A stretch of DNA of 64,000 nt from Exophiala sp. HKRS030 (lineage: Eukaryota; Ascomycota; Eurotiomycetes; Chaetothyriales; Herpotrichiellaceae), in the NCBI GenBank assembly GCA_023897205.1, contig JAHWDD010000005.1, forward strand, positions 3,286,001 through 3,350,000, in the 5' to 3' direction. Positions within the stretch are counted from its first letter, which is position 1; each line of letters begins with the position of its first letter. The notes beneath the pieces were generated by a model. That model saw nothing but the letters and a program-made list of their open reading frames with translations, searched no databases and was not told where the DNA came from. A program made the translations under genes and the position numbers. Below, one piece after another: positions 50,301-60,527 of the stretch.

Positions 50301-50654
50301 CACACGTTCCACGTCGACCTCGCCCAAACGGATCTCGCCTTATACAACTACCGCGTCACAATAACTCTGGCATTCGACCACAACGGATGCGACGGCCCAA
50401 GCGACAAGTATCGACACGGCATCGATTTCACCAACTACGGCAGCAGGAAATGCCAGGACAGGTTCAAGCACGACTTGGTCGACAAATGCAGGTTTCCCCA
50501 CGCCATTGTCGGCAAAAGCACCAACATGGGTCCGAACGAGTGGATCGGCGGCGTTTTGTGGAAGGACTGTCTGCGCTGGACGGTCATTGCCGCAGATGAG
50601 AAGTTCAGGGCTCCCGAGACCCTACCTCAGTTAGGCGGTGTGCGATCACATTGA
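47371..50654 (+). CDS. Large Ser/Thr-rich secreted or cell-surface protein, one frame break near the N-terminus
   Basis: The ATG at 47371 gives a basic N-region followed by a hydrophobic segment (LKLTLFATSIFVSIKGHLTAA), a likely signal peptide or anchor. The first frame stops at 47581-47583 (TAA). The next frame is open from 47577 for over 1,000 codons with the same Ser/Thr-rich composition, so one base appears missing at about 47578-47585. One base added gives 1,095 codons. The body is dense in Ser/Thr and potential glycosylation sites. It contains a Cys-rich patch (WCLCPYCYLASPLC), a Trp/Cys segment (RVWDCIGPLCGMHGLDWFEM) and two copies of a C-x3-WW motif (49395 and 49533). A C-terminal Cys-containing domain runs from about 50160 (FCDLLERFGHIIKPGIP to GGVLWKDCLRWTVIA). 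This looks like a mucin-like wall or extracellular protein. No enzymatic motif was recognised. The true start could lie upstream with an intron. Confidence 0.75.
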
Positions 50655-51450
50655 AACATGGTGTGGTATGGTATGCTGCAGTGTTGTGTCGTGGAGTTTA
50701 GTCTAGTGTGCTGTAGACGGATATATGCAACCCTATTATCATAGTCGACAAGGTATACCGAACAACCAAAGGACATCTCAGCACATACACATTTCAAGGT
50801 CCCCCGTCCTCCGCTCAACACCTAGACAAAGGTCTTTGCGTAAGAGGTAACACAGATAGTCATACTGGAAAGAAGGCTGCGTGCCTTTCGGGGTTAAAAC
50901 ATCGATGCCGACTCGATTTCGGTGAGCCCCTTTACCAGCTAGTTAGTTGCCTAATTATGTATTTACCTAAGTAAATGGGCAAGTAAGGAAGCAAGGAAGT
51001 CGGTAGGTAGATAGGTAGGTAGGTAGTTAAGAGAGTAGGTAGTTTGTTCTTATTAAACGGTTCAGATCCGGCGACTAAGGCCGTTGATGGGGGAGGTATG
51101 ATCTAATCAAGATTAACTAGGTACTTAGTAATGCTGAGAATACTGATATGATGTTCTTAACTCTGGAGAATTTCACTTGCTAGACTGGCTCGCTATTTAT
51201 ATATATACTGGTCTTGCATGCAATTGAAAAAGGGCATGCAGTAAAAATTCCGGAACAGGGCGCGGAGGGCTGTTATGTGTAAATTTAATTGACTTGAAAT
51301 TATGTTCAATCTGATTCAATTCCATTCCATTTCGAATCGTCATCAGCTCGATCTTCAACATCATTGGTCATTATCACATCCGAGCTATGATGTCGATCTT
51401 GATCTTGATCTTGGTCTTGGTTTCGATATATCTACCCTAACTAGACTAGA
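50655..51450. other. Intergenic between convergent genes, simple repeats
   Basis: Contains a GTAG/TAGG simple repeat at about 51001-51028 (a run of GGTAGGTAGATAGGTAGG type) and a GATCTT repeat at about 51394-51416 just beyond the transhydrogenase stop. No gene seen. Confidence 0.6.
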
Positions 51451-54400
51451 CTATACGTGGAATTTGGCACGGTATTTAGTGTCGAGCGCGGCCTTGAGGG
51501 CGTCGGTGGTGGTTTTGGCGTCGCCGAACAACATCTTGGTTCCTGGCATGTAGAACATCGGGTTGGGCACGTCGGCTGTCGATAGGGAAGAGTCAAGAGT
51601 TAGCCATGGACTTGTTCTATCTTTGGTGGCAGTTGGGGGGAAAGGGGGCTTTAAGTATCAAGAGTGACACGGGCATCGACTGAGATACAAGACACTTACC
51701 ATAACCACTGCTCATACCACGTTTCATGACGACGACCTGCTTGCTCTTCCAAGCATGCAGCACTGGCATTCCAGCAATCGGACTACCAGGTTCCATGGCA
51801 ATGGGGTTGACTGTATCATTTGCGCCAATGACGAGTGTCAAATCGGTCTCGGGGAAATCGTCGTTGATCTCATCCATTTCCAACACGATATCGTACGGCA
51901 CATTGGCCTCAGCTAGTAGCACGTTACATTGCCCCGGCATACGACCTGCAACAGGATGGATGGCAAAGCGCACATTGACACCCTTGGAGCGTAGAAGAGC
52001 GGTGATTTCGGAAATGGCATATTGTGCTTTCGCCACGGCCATGCCATATCCGACGACAATGATGACACTTTCGGCCTCGACCAGGGCATCAACAGTTTCT
52101 TCGACCGTTGTCTTGGTCACTGTACCTTTGACTTCTTCACCCGGGGACTGCACGACGGGTGCAATGCCTCCGAAGATGACGTTCGTAAGTGACCGATTCA
52201 TCGCCACACACATGATATATGAAAGGATGGAGCCGCTGACGCCGATTAATGAGCCGACAGTCAACAGTAGTGGATTGTCCAGCATAAATCCTTCGGCGAC
52301 CAGTGCAAAGCCCGAATACGCGTTAAGAACAGTGATGACGACAGCTGTAGGTAGGGAGTGTCAGTATACCAGAAGGAGAATGAAAGGATTAGGGGACAGT
52401 AACAAGAACTTACGCATATCAGCACCTCCAATTGCTGCTGTGGTAGTATAACCCTTGACAAAGCTGAGAACAGTATTTGCTGACAGCGCAGCGGCGGCAA
52501 TGAGAGGTGCTCCCGGTGCCATTGTGATAAAAGCCCCATTGTTCCCGCATTTGCAGCCAGAAGGCTGCTATTGATGAGATGGCGGCCGGGTAAGATAGTC
52601 GGACGAGAGGACATCTTACCCGCGAGTTTCAGGAACGCTACAATGCTGCCAGTGAATGTAACACCACCTGAAAGATATTATTAGCGAATGTCTGGTTGAT
52701 ACTGAGTGCGGCAGGATGACTTGCCAATCAAGACTCCAAGGTATGCTGTGACCATATGAAGTGTAGTCAAATCGTCAACATGACCAAGAACGCTACCAAT
52801 GCTCGTGAGAACCGCTGCAAGACCGACAACAGAATGAAGAGCAGCGACTGTTTGAGGAAGTTCTGTCGGTGTAATTCGGCGACCGATCAAAGCACCTAAA
52901 CAATGTCAGCAATCAGAAAATGTCGAGCTTTTAAATTTAGCTGTCCAGCAATTGAAACATACCAACGACTGCACCAATGGTAGCAATGCCACCGAATTGA
53001 GCTAGAACCTCTGTTGAGAATCCCGCCGCTGCAAGTGAGGCGATGATACCAGATAAAACACCTAAAATACCGAGAAGATTGCCTGAACGTGCGGTGGCTT
53101 GAGATGCCAGACCGGAGATCGACCCGATACACAGCAAACTGCTTACAAGATACCCTGCTTGGACCAGACCACCCATTCCAGTAGTAGCTGCTGCGATGAA
53201 GCCACCACTGAAGAGTACGGCAGGAATGGCATATAGCCAGGGGTACTCAGGTGGATCTGTGGCGCGTTTGAACATGTCCAACATCCGTTTCGTGATGACA
53301 AAACCACCTGAGATATTGATGAAGGCAAGCAGGACTGATAGGGAGCCCAAAGCTTGTGGGATAGTTTCAGGAAGATATCCACCACCCATGACGAAAAACC
53401 CACCGACACCAACAATACCAGAGATGGCATTGGTGACGCTCATCAGTGGAGAGTGCAGAGCGGGAATGACACCCCAGACGGATCGATAGCCGATGAGACC
53501 AGCAAGTCCCACTGTAAACATGTTGCTCATAAGCAGGGGTGAAGTGAATTTTCCAAGTGCTAGCATGCTACCCATGGCCCCTGTAACGGTAGCAACTTCT
53601 CGAGTGCGAGTTTGCCAGGGCGTCAATTCGACGGCCTTGACCTCTTCGTGGTGTTGTTGCTGCTGGGATGGTGGCGGTGGTGCAGGACGTGGAGCGGGAG
53701 GGACGATTTCTCCCCTGAGAGTGACGATAGAACCTCGAACCACTTCATCTTCAAAGTCGACGCCGAACGAATTTTCCTTGGGCGCCATGGATAACAGAAA
53801 TTTGGTGATGTTATTGGAGTATAGACTGGAAGCTTGAGTTGGAAGTCGCGATGGAAAGTCGGTATAGCCAATGACGGTGACATGGTTATGCACAATCAAT
53901 TTTCCAGGTACGGTGACCTCGCAATTGCCACCACCTTCGGAAGCTAAGTCGACAATGACTGAACCAGGTTTCATGGCACTGACCATTTTTTCCGTAATGA
54001 GCTTGGGAGATGGTTTACCTGGGATTTGAGCCGTGGTTATAACGATATCGACATCCTTGCACTGCTCCATGAAGAGCTTCATTTCCGCTTCGATGAATTC
54101 CTTGGACATTTCTTTGCTGTAACCTCCTGCGCCAGAGCCGTCTTCCTTGATAGAAACCTCTAAGAAATCTGCACCAAGAGATTGAACCTGTTCACGTGCA
54201 GCAGAACGAGTATCAAAACCACGAACAATGGCACCTAGACGCTTGGCAGTAGTAATAGCAGAAAGACCAGCAACACCAGCACCGATGACCAAGACCTTTG
54301 AAGGAGGAATTTTGCCAGCTGCAGTGACTTGTCCGGTGAGGAAGCGGCCGAAGTGGTTAGATGCTTCAAGGACAGCCTTGTAACCAGCAATGTTTGCCAT

Positions 54401-54982
54401 GGAACTCAACACGTCGAATGCTTGAGCTCGGGAGATTCTGGGAATCATATCCATGGCGAAAGTAGTGACGCCTTGATTGGCGAGAGCCTCGACGAGTTTC
54501 TCATTTTGACGTGGCTGGATCATGGATATCAAGGTGCTACCACGTGGAATGGCATCAACCTCGGAGTCGAGATTGGGAGCACGAATCTTGAGCAAGATGT
54601 TGCTTTCGGCCCACAGCTTCTCGCGATCAACAACGGTGGCGCCAACATGCTCGTAGACCTCATCGGCATATTCGGCATTGACACCAGCACCTCGTTCGAC
54701 CAGGACACGCTTGAAACCTTTCTTCAAGAGGAGAGGGACATTTTGAGGCGCGACAGCGACGCGTTTCTCACCAGGATGAGTCTCGGCTGGGATGCCAATG
54801 GTCAGCTCTGAGTAAGGAGTGACTTGGTCTGGAGAAAGCTCGGATTTGAATCGTGACCATGATGCCGAAGGAATAAGATTGAGCCGTGGCCTCGAGACAT
54901 GTTTGGATTTTGTTGTTAGCGGAAAGGAGCCGCGAGAACACGAAGAATGCACGTGTCTGTTGCCAGCCTTGATCCGAAACAC
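51451..54982 (-). CDS. nnt: Mitochondrial NAD(P) transhydrogenase, five exons, one frame break, one GC-AG intron
   Basis: Proton-pumping inner-membrane enzyme that reduces NADP+ with NADH. Spliced as complement(51451..51575, 51700..52344, 52414..52667, 52725..52895, 52963..54982). About 50 residues of Arg/Ser-rich presequence precede domain I ([21 protein letters not shown]-binding [30 protein letters not shown]). A proline/glutamine linker leads to the membrane domain ([30 protein letters not shown]). Domain III binds NADP ([54 protein letters not shown]). In exon 3 the frame breaks at the CCCC run 52534-52537. Past it the membrane domain resumes as [20 protein letters not shown]. One added base gives 1,072 codons in frame across all five exons. 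Intron 2 has a GCAAGT donor (52724) and otherwise normal ends. The break is probably an assembly deletion. Confidence 0.95.
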
Positions 54983-56392
54983 ACACCCATTGAGCGCGCT
55001 TAGGCTGGGAACTGTTGTACATGCACAGGCAGGTTAGATTCAGAATAGAGATCGATCAAGCCATGATCTGGCACCAAGATAGTGTGACGGCACGTACCGG
55101 GATGTGATAGATTGAAGCAGCTGGTGGTTGATAATTTAGCCGATAGGCTCTTGGACCAGGCTTGAGACATTGTGGGCGAGGTTGTTGGTGTGTTTTATCT
55201 CACCGCCACACGAAAACGAGACGCCGGGAAGCTTGCAAAGATCGGGAGGGGCCAGGGATGTGCAGATAACCGCAATGACCTGCATATCACGGTCGGACAC
55301 ACAGATGAAAAGTCAGAACTCTATCCTGTTGTGGTCTAGGAGCATGATTTGAAGTCGGACGGGTGTGGTAGGATGCCTTCAGTCGGCGAGTTTTAGGTAA
55401 CGGGAGAGAATGAGGTGGGTAATGGAGTGGAAGAAAAACAAGAAATGTACGGTAGGTTTGTTTTTGGTGGAGAAGAGTCTAAGAAGAGAGACCGAGAGGA
55501 GAAGGGCGAGACAGCGTCAGGTCAAGTGGTCAAGGCAAAGTCTGCCATGCAACGCTACCTGACGAGATCCAAGTGTCTATCCAAGATCTGTACAGAGTGG
55601 TTACAGAAGAAAGGTGTAGAAGTACAGAAGCACGAAGTACAGAGGTACTTGGTGACTTGGTGACTTGGTAACATGTGACCTGTGTACTTAATTTACCTCC
55701 TTCCTCCGTATCAGAAAGAGCATCTACAACTAGCTTTTATGGACCAAGGCTACTACGACTACAAGGCAGGAAGGAGAACTCGACAAGAGGAAGGTGCCAC
55801 TGTCAATCTGGCACAGTCAAACGGAAGGTGGAGAGAGGAAAACCGAACACCGCGACTGCCGAGGGAATTCAGGCAAGAAGCAAGAAGCAGGAGCGACCAA
55901 CGACTGTGACTGCCACTGCGACTGCCACTGCGAGTGCACAACTTGGAGGGACAAAGTCACAAACACCCTCCCTCATTGTGCCTGAATCCAACGGCATTTG
56001 TTCATTCCGTACCCAGTCTGTGACACTCTCCACACCATCACGTTGCATTGCCAAACATCTCAAGACTTACCATCACCAAGCCCTCACCCAAACCCCGTAA
56101 TCAATCCCTGCTTCCCTTCTTGCTTTTCTCATCGCCTAACGTGGGGGTGGGAACTTGAGGGCATTTCTTAACGAACTAAGCCGCTACAGGCTTGTAAACC
56201 GGCGGGAGTGCGGGGTAGGAAATGCGGAGGTGTCAACCTCGCGTCTCTGGCAATGACGGTGGCAGTGGCAGTTTACGCTTTGCCTGCGCACGCCTGCTTC
56301 ACCTCGGCAAGCAAGCCACGTGCACGACACGCGAGACATGTAGATATCTAGTACCGTACCTACTGGCTACACAGAGCTTGCGCGAAACCACA
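54983..56392. other. Intergenic, 1.4 kb
   Basis: Transhydrogenase promoter and leader, then the 3-prime flank of the next minus-strand gene. A short GACTGCCACTGC-type repeat lies at about 55904-55936. A CACGTG occurs near 56320. No supportable gene; the plus-strand frame at 55675-56100 has no family resemblance. Confidence 0.45.
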
Positions 56393-57034
56393 TTACTTTG
56401 AAGTCGTCGCCCGAGTTCCAGGTCCCTGCACAATGGAGACTTCATTCAACTCGTGATCAAGACCCAGAATCGGCTCCAGAAACCCACGAAACGTCGTCTT
56501 GACAATCATCCACTCCTTGACCAACACCAAATCCCCATGACCACTACCATCAACATGGCTTTGGCCATGGCCATGGCCACAGCCATCACCTAACCCATCT
56601 CCCTTATTGATCGCCTCAACATCCAATGTCCACCTCATGCCATACCCCAACGCATTCCTGATCTCATACACGGCCACACCGGGATGCAACAACATGACAT
56701 TCTTCCAGACGGCATGCAGCAACATATCATCCAGAATCCGTCTCGCCATCTCCGTCTTATTCTCATTGCTGCCCCTGGGCAAAGTCCAGAACGGATGATG
56801 GCGCTGATGCTCCGACGAGGCGCCGCCGCGCTCAAAGTGCTTACACAGCGCCACGGCACCGGAGCTCATGCGCGTCTTGGGCCGGGGTGGGTTGTCGAAC
56901 GTCTCGCGCAGGATGGCTTCGGATGGAGGTGGCACGAAGATAGTCCCGGCGGTCTTCACGAGGCCGTGGTCGCGGTAGACTTGTTCCGGTGGGGGAACCG
57001 GGTCCGACCATGGTAGCTGTAGCGATGCGTACAT
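56393..57034 (-). CDS. Conserved fungal protein of unknown function (213 aa)
   Basis: A 213-residue frame without introns, starting MYASLQLPWSDPVPPPEQ. The middle region (RMSSGAVALCKHFERGGASS, HPFWTLPRGSNENKTEMARR, VMLLHPGVAVYEIRNALGYG, MRWTLDVE) has the steady conserved-domain character of a real protein. I associate it with an unnamed family in filamentous fungi. The C-terminal part reads KTTFRGFLEPILGLDHEL. A Gly/His-rich insert (GDGCGHGHGQSHVDGSGHGD) sits between two conserved blocks and could bind metal or simply be expanded low-complexity sequence. No signal peptide or membrane segment. No catalytic motif recognised, so no function is given. Confidence 0.7.
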   Translation of the reverse strand: MYASLQLPWSDPVPPPEQVYRDHGLVKTAGTIFVPPPSEAILRETFDNPPRPKTRMSSGAVALCKHFERGGASSEHQRHHPFWTLPRGSNENKTEMARRILDDMLLHAVWKNVMLLHPGVAVYEIRNALGYGMRWTLDVEAINKGDGLGDGCGHGHGQSHVDGSGHGDLVLVKEWMIVKTTFRGFLEPILGLDHELNEVSIVQGPGTRATTSK

Positions 57035-57962
57035 GCTAGCTGTGCACTGCGCACTACGCAGAACGGAGGTGCCAACAGGAGGATCTCAAGGTCGGCGCAA
57101 CTCTGGGTAGAGAGGATCAGACAAGGTGGTCGATTCGTGTCTAAGGAGGTGGTGCTCGTAGTCGTTTGGTAGGTAACGTGGGCATTGTGGTAAACCCTCT
57201 CCTCAGGATTCTAGGTCAGCTCATGGCTAGAGACAGAAGACAATAAAGTGCGCAATCTTCATCCTCGAGGAATAGAGTATCAAGAAAGGGAGAGATGAAC
57301 TACAAGTGCTGGCGAGGCTGAGTGAGCCAGAAGACTACATCCTGTAGGTACTCGGCTGTCAGGTCAAAAGAGGTGCCTAACTACCAGACTCAACATCTAA
57401 CGACGTGACCAACTAATTGGTTCGCTAGCTACTTGACCAACTAAGTAGTTAGTGCCTTGCCGGATTTACGTGCAGCCGATTTCCCGTGTGCCTGGGAGCC
57501 GCCTGGCCACTCTGGCAAACAATTCCCTCTTGCCTTGTCACCTTCAGGGCCGCCACAGCCTTGTGAAGAATTGAGGAACCCTACAGCGAGATACTCACTG
57601 AATGCAACGCTGTAAAACACCTAGAGTATCTTGGTTGAGTGTTTCTGTCCCCTTAGGCATATTCAGATGGCCATGATGGCGTCTTCTGCGTCGTATATAT
57701 TCGCACAAGTCAATGACGGTATTGGTCAGAACTTGCATCCATGTATGTTCACAAATCATTCATTCACAACTTCCGAGGTTCACCAGGCGTATTGCTATGG
57801 GCTACCTCGAGCCTCTTGAACATGTCCAGCGTCTACCCCACAACTTGATCCCTTCGGCTAATGAGCATACCCATATCCTAAATCCTATATCAAGAACTGA
57901 CGGTGCTGGATGACCGTTTCGCTCATCTCAACTCACATTCTATTCACATTACTCCTGTCAAA
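57035..57962. other. Intergenic between divergent genes
   Basis: Promoters of the unknown-function gene (leftward) and of the enoyl-CoA hydratase-like gene (rightward). The words GACCAACTAA occur twice (about 57409 and 57433) flanked by AATTGGTT and TAGTTAG, giving local hairpin potential. No gene seen. Confidence 0.5.
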
Positions 57963-59011
57963 ATGCTCGCAGATCCAGTCAGAGTCAAGATTCCCAGGTC
58001 TTACGAGACTCTTCCAGTCAAGGACATCAAGCTATCACACTATCCAGAAGGTGCTCCTGAAGCCACTCAGGTCATCCTCGTCACGTTGAATAGACCCAAG
58101 CAAGGCAATGCTTTTACCAACCAGATGATGACTGATTTCGAGTTGGTCTATCCCATGTTTGATCTCGATAAAAGAGTCAAGGCTGTCGTCATTACGGGTG
58201 CTGGCAAATTCTTCTGTGCAGGTGCAGATCTAGAAATCGGTTTCCCTAGCGAAGGTGACAGAGAAAGAATAATTGATCATCGAGATAGGTGAGGAGTCTG
58301 CTTCCCCAGTAAGCCCTTGTGCGTTTCCGACTGACCATACATCAGTGGAGGTCGTCTCAACTTGGCCATATACCGTTGTAGAAAACCTACCATCGTTGCT
58401 CTGAATGGATCTGCTGTGGGCCTCGGAATGACACTAGGACTCTCGGCAGCCATTCGAATTGCTCATGCATCGTCCAAGTACGGGTTCGTCTTCGCAAGAA
58501 GAGGAATCACCATGGAGTCAAACTCTTCCTTCTTTTTGCCCAGATTGATTGGGTATTCCAATGCTTTATATCTCCTAACCACTGGTGACGTTTACCGGGG
58601 TGACTCCAAACATTTCGGCAGCCTATTTCAAGAAGTCATTGAAGATCAAGCTGGTGTCCTGAAGAGAGCCTTGAAGCTGGCCACAAATATTGCAGAAAAG
58701 ACAAGCGCCCTGGCAGGCTTCATGAACCGCGAATTGATGTGGAGGGGGAAACCCACAGCAGAAGAAACTCATCTTCTGGATAGTGCTGTCTTGTACCACA
58801 TGTTCGCAAACAGGTAAGCGATCTTGTTCTTCTGCAGGGCAGAATTGACCGTTTCAGGGATTGCAAAGAGGGTGTCAAGAGCTTCATGGAAAAGCGGGAT
58901 GCACAATTCTCAGCGACACTCGAGGAAGATGGCCCGCCTATTTACCCATGGTTCAGCCAAGTCGACACTGGATCACGTCCTCGTAGAGAGACAAGTAAAG
59001 CAAAACTCTAG
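57963..59011 (+). CDS. Peroxisomal enoyl-CoA hydratase/isomerase-family protein, three exons, PTS1 AKL
   Basis: Spliced as 57963..58288, 58346..58813, 58858..59011, giving 315 residues. This is a crotonase-superfamily fold: VTLNRPKQGNAFTNQMM, then the oxyanion-hole segment GAGKFFCAGADLEIG, then KPTIVALNGSAVGLGMTLGL and FVFARRGITMESNSSFFLPRLIG, where the Glu corresponds to the catalytic position of hydratase/isomerase relatives. The C-terminus is SKAKL; AKL fits the PTS1 consensus for import into peroxisomes, so a beta-oxidation or side-chain-shortening role is likely. Introns are 57 and 44 bases. The upstream in-frame region lacks a better ATG. It faces the alpha/beta-hydrolase gene tail to tail, with 43 bases between stop codons. 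No frame break. Confidence 0.92.
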
Positions 59012-59054
59012 TACCTCGAATGCTATGAGGCATAACAAGACGACAGGATAGCAT

Positions 59055-60527
59055 TCATAATTTGGCTCGGGCTGTTTGTTCATGCCAATTCTTTAATCCA
59101 TCCTCTTCTCTTCTTAGAGCGTGGCCTTGCATCCTTTTCATTGCTGCCAGTACATCTTCATCCTTGAGTAAACTAATGTCTTCCATGGGGATTTCTGTTC
59201 CCTTCGGAGGGTTTGAAAAGGCCTTGATCCACAAGGCCTTGCTGACAGTTGGAGCTTTTCCCTCGACTACGTCGGAACAGAAAGTCGTCCATCGCTCGTA
59301 GCAATCAATGCCATGCAGCGAAGTGGCAAATAACATGGCAAAGCAGTGAGGCATGCCTTCGTATCCCACCAGATCAACAATGGTGCCACCTTGGTGGAGG
59401 CGACGTGCGAAGACAACGATCTCATCCTCGAGCGCTTCATTGCCAAGGCACATGAAGATCGGAGGTGCACCTTTCCACATTCCAGGGCCTGCAGAAAGTG
59501 GAGACACTAAGGGATGCAACATCATGGAAGCATTACAGAAGATATCTGCACGCGGAGGCCTGGCGGGCCAGATCTCGTCAGCAGCATGTTCATGTTTGGA
59601 AGTGCCAGTACTGGTCGGTGGGGTGAGATAGTCAAGGTGAGCATTCTGATTGATAGAGGGCAAGGATCTGGAGACATCGACCCAAGGTGAATTGAGTGCA
59701 AGTCCTGCGGGAAGATCTAGAGGAACTTCGGAGCCATGGTACTTGAGACTGTGAATTCCCAACCTTTTCAAGGTAAGAATCAGTAACAACAGAGCGGCTG
59801 CTAAGTTTCCTCCAGCCGAGTCTCCTGCAAAAACAATGTGGTTGGCTGGAACTGCAGCGTGGGGCACTCCTGAAGGAGGCGACAAAAGTGAAAGATATGC
59901 AATCAGAGCATCGAGTAGCTGTGCTGGGAATGGGGACTGAGGCGCCAGGCGATACCTCACCGAGTATACACGACCGTGTGTCAATTTCGCGAGGCGGCCA
60001 GTGTTGTCACGCACTGTAGCAGGGTCCATCAAGAAGTATGCGCCACCATGAAAATATAGAATAGTGAGATCCGAAGAGACTTCTGCCATCATATTCTTAT
60101 ATTGCTCCCCGTCTGAAAGATTTAGGGCTGGTTCCGAAGATGATACGCCGTGTCGATAGCCAGTCCATTCAGCCTCGACTGTTGCTTGGTCGGGAGAAGT
60201 ATATGTTTCTGTGCCATCTCCTAGCTCTTTAATCACCTTGTGGACAGCGTCTAGCGCATCTGTCTCGTCAACTCGTGGAGGGATAGTGACTTTGGAAATC
60301 CACACAGGACCTTTGACGCCGTGGTCTTTTGTGGTTATCCTCTGTAAGAGTTTGATAGGTCTCCCACCTCCCATTATAGAGCGGATAATGACGACGGCCA
60401 CTTCGGTGGTCAAGGTCTGCTTGGAAGAATTTTGCGAGATGCGTAAGGCATTGAATATGGCGGTCTTGAGGATTAGGGGTAGGCGTGGTAAGAGCAATTT
60501 CAAGACGGCTTTTGGTGAAGGATCCAT
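59055..60527 (-). CDS. Alpha/beta-hydrolase (HSL-type esterase/lipase), PTS1 AKL
   Basis: A single exon. From the chosen Met at 60527 (MDPSPKAVLKLLLPRLPLIL) the protein has 490 residues. The frame is open further to a Met at 60641, but those 38 extra codons look like leader sequence and would add an N-terminal tail unusual for a peroxisomal protein. Hallmarks are the oxyanion motif YFHGGAYFL and, about 75 residues on, the nucleophile elbow GDSAGGNLAAAL. VSVRYRLAPQSPFPA lies between them. Near the end, MPHCFAMLF supplies the catalytic His. This is the hormone-sensitive-lipase/arylacetamide-deacetylase-like branch (Abhydrolase_3). The C-terminus ARAKL gives the same AKL PTS1 as the convergent hydratase, so both are predicted to work in the peroxisome, perhaps releasing or trimming an acyl product. 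The substrate is unknown. Confidence 0.9.
   Translation of the reverse strand: MDPSPKAVLKLLLPRLPLILKTAIFNALRISQNSSKQTLTTEVAVVIIRSIMGGGRPIKLLQRITTKDHGVKGPVWISKVTIPPRVDETDALDAVHKVIKELGDGTETYTSPDQATVEAEWTGYRHGVSSSEPALNLSDGEQYKNMMAEVSSDLTILYFHGGAYFLMDPATVRDNTGRLAKLTHGRVYSVRYRLAPQSPFPAQLLDALIAYLSLLSPPSGVPHAAVPANHIVFAGDSAGGNLAAALLLLILTLKRLGIHSLKYHGSEVPLDLPAGLALNSPWVDVSRSLPSINQNAHLDYLTPPTSTGTSKHEHAADEIWPARPPRADIFCNASMMLHPLVSPLSAGPGMWKGAPPIFMCLGNEALEDEIVVFARRLHQGGTIVDLVGYEGMPHCFAMLFATSLHGIDCYERWTTFCSDVVEGKAPTVSKALWIKAFSNPPKGTEIPMEDISLLKDEDVLAAMKRMQGHALRREEDGLKNWHEQTARAKL

Noticed and set aside
53493..53837. Plus-strand frames under the transhydrogenase gene
   Set aside because: Antisense shadows of the conserved transhydrogenase exon 1; no independent support.
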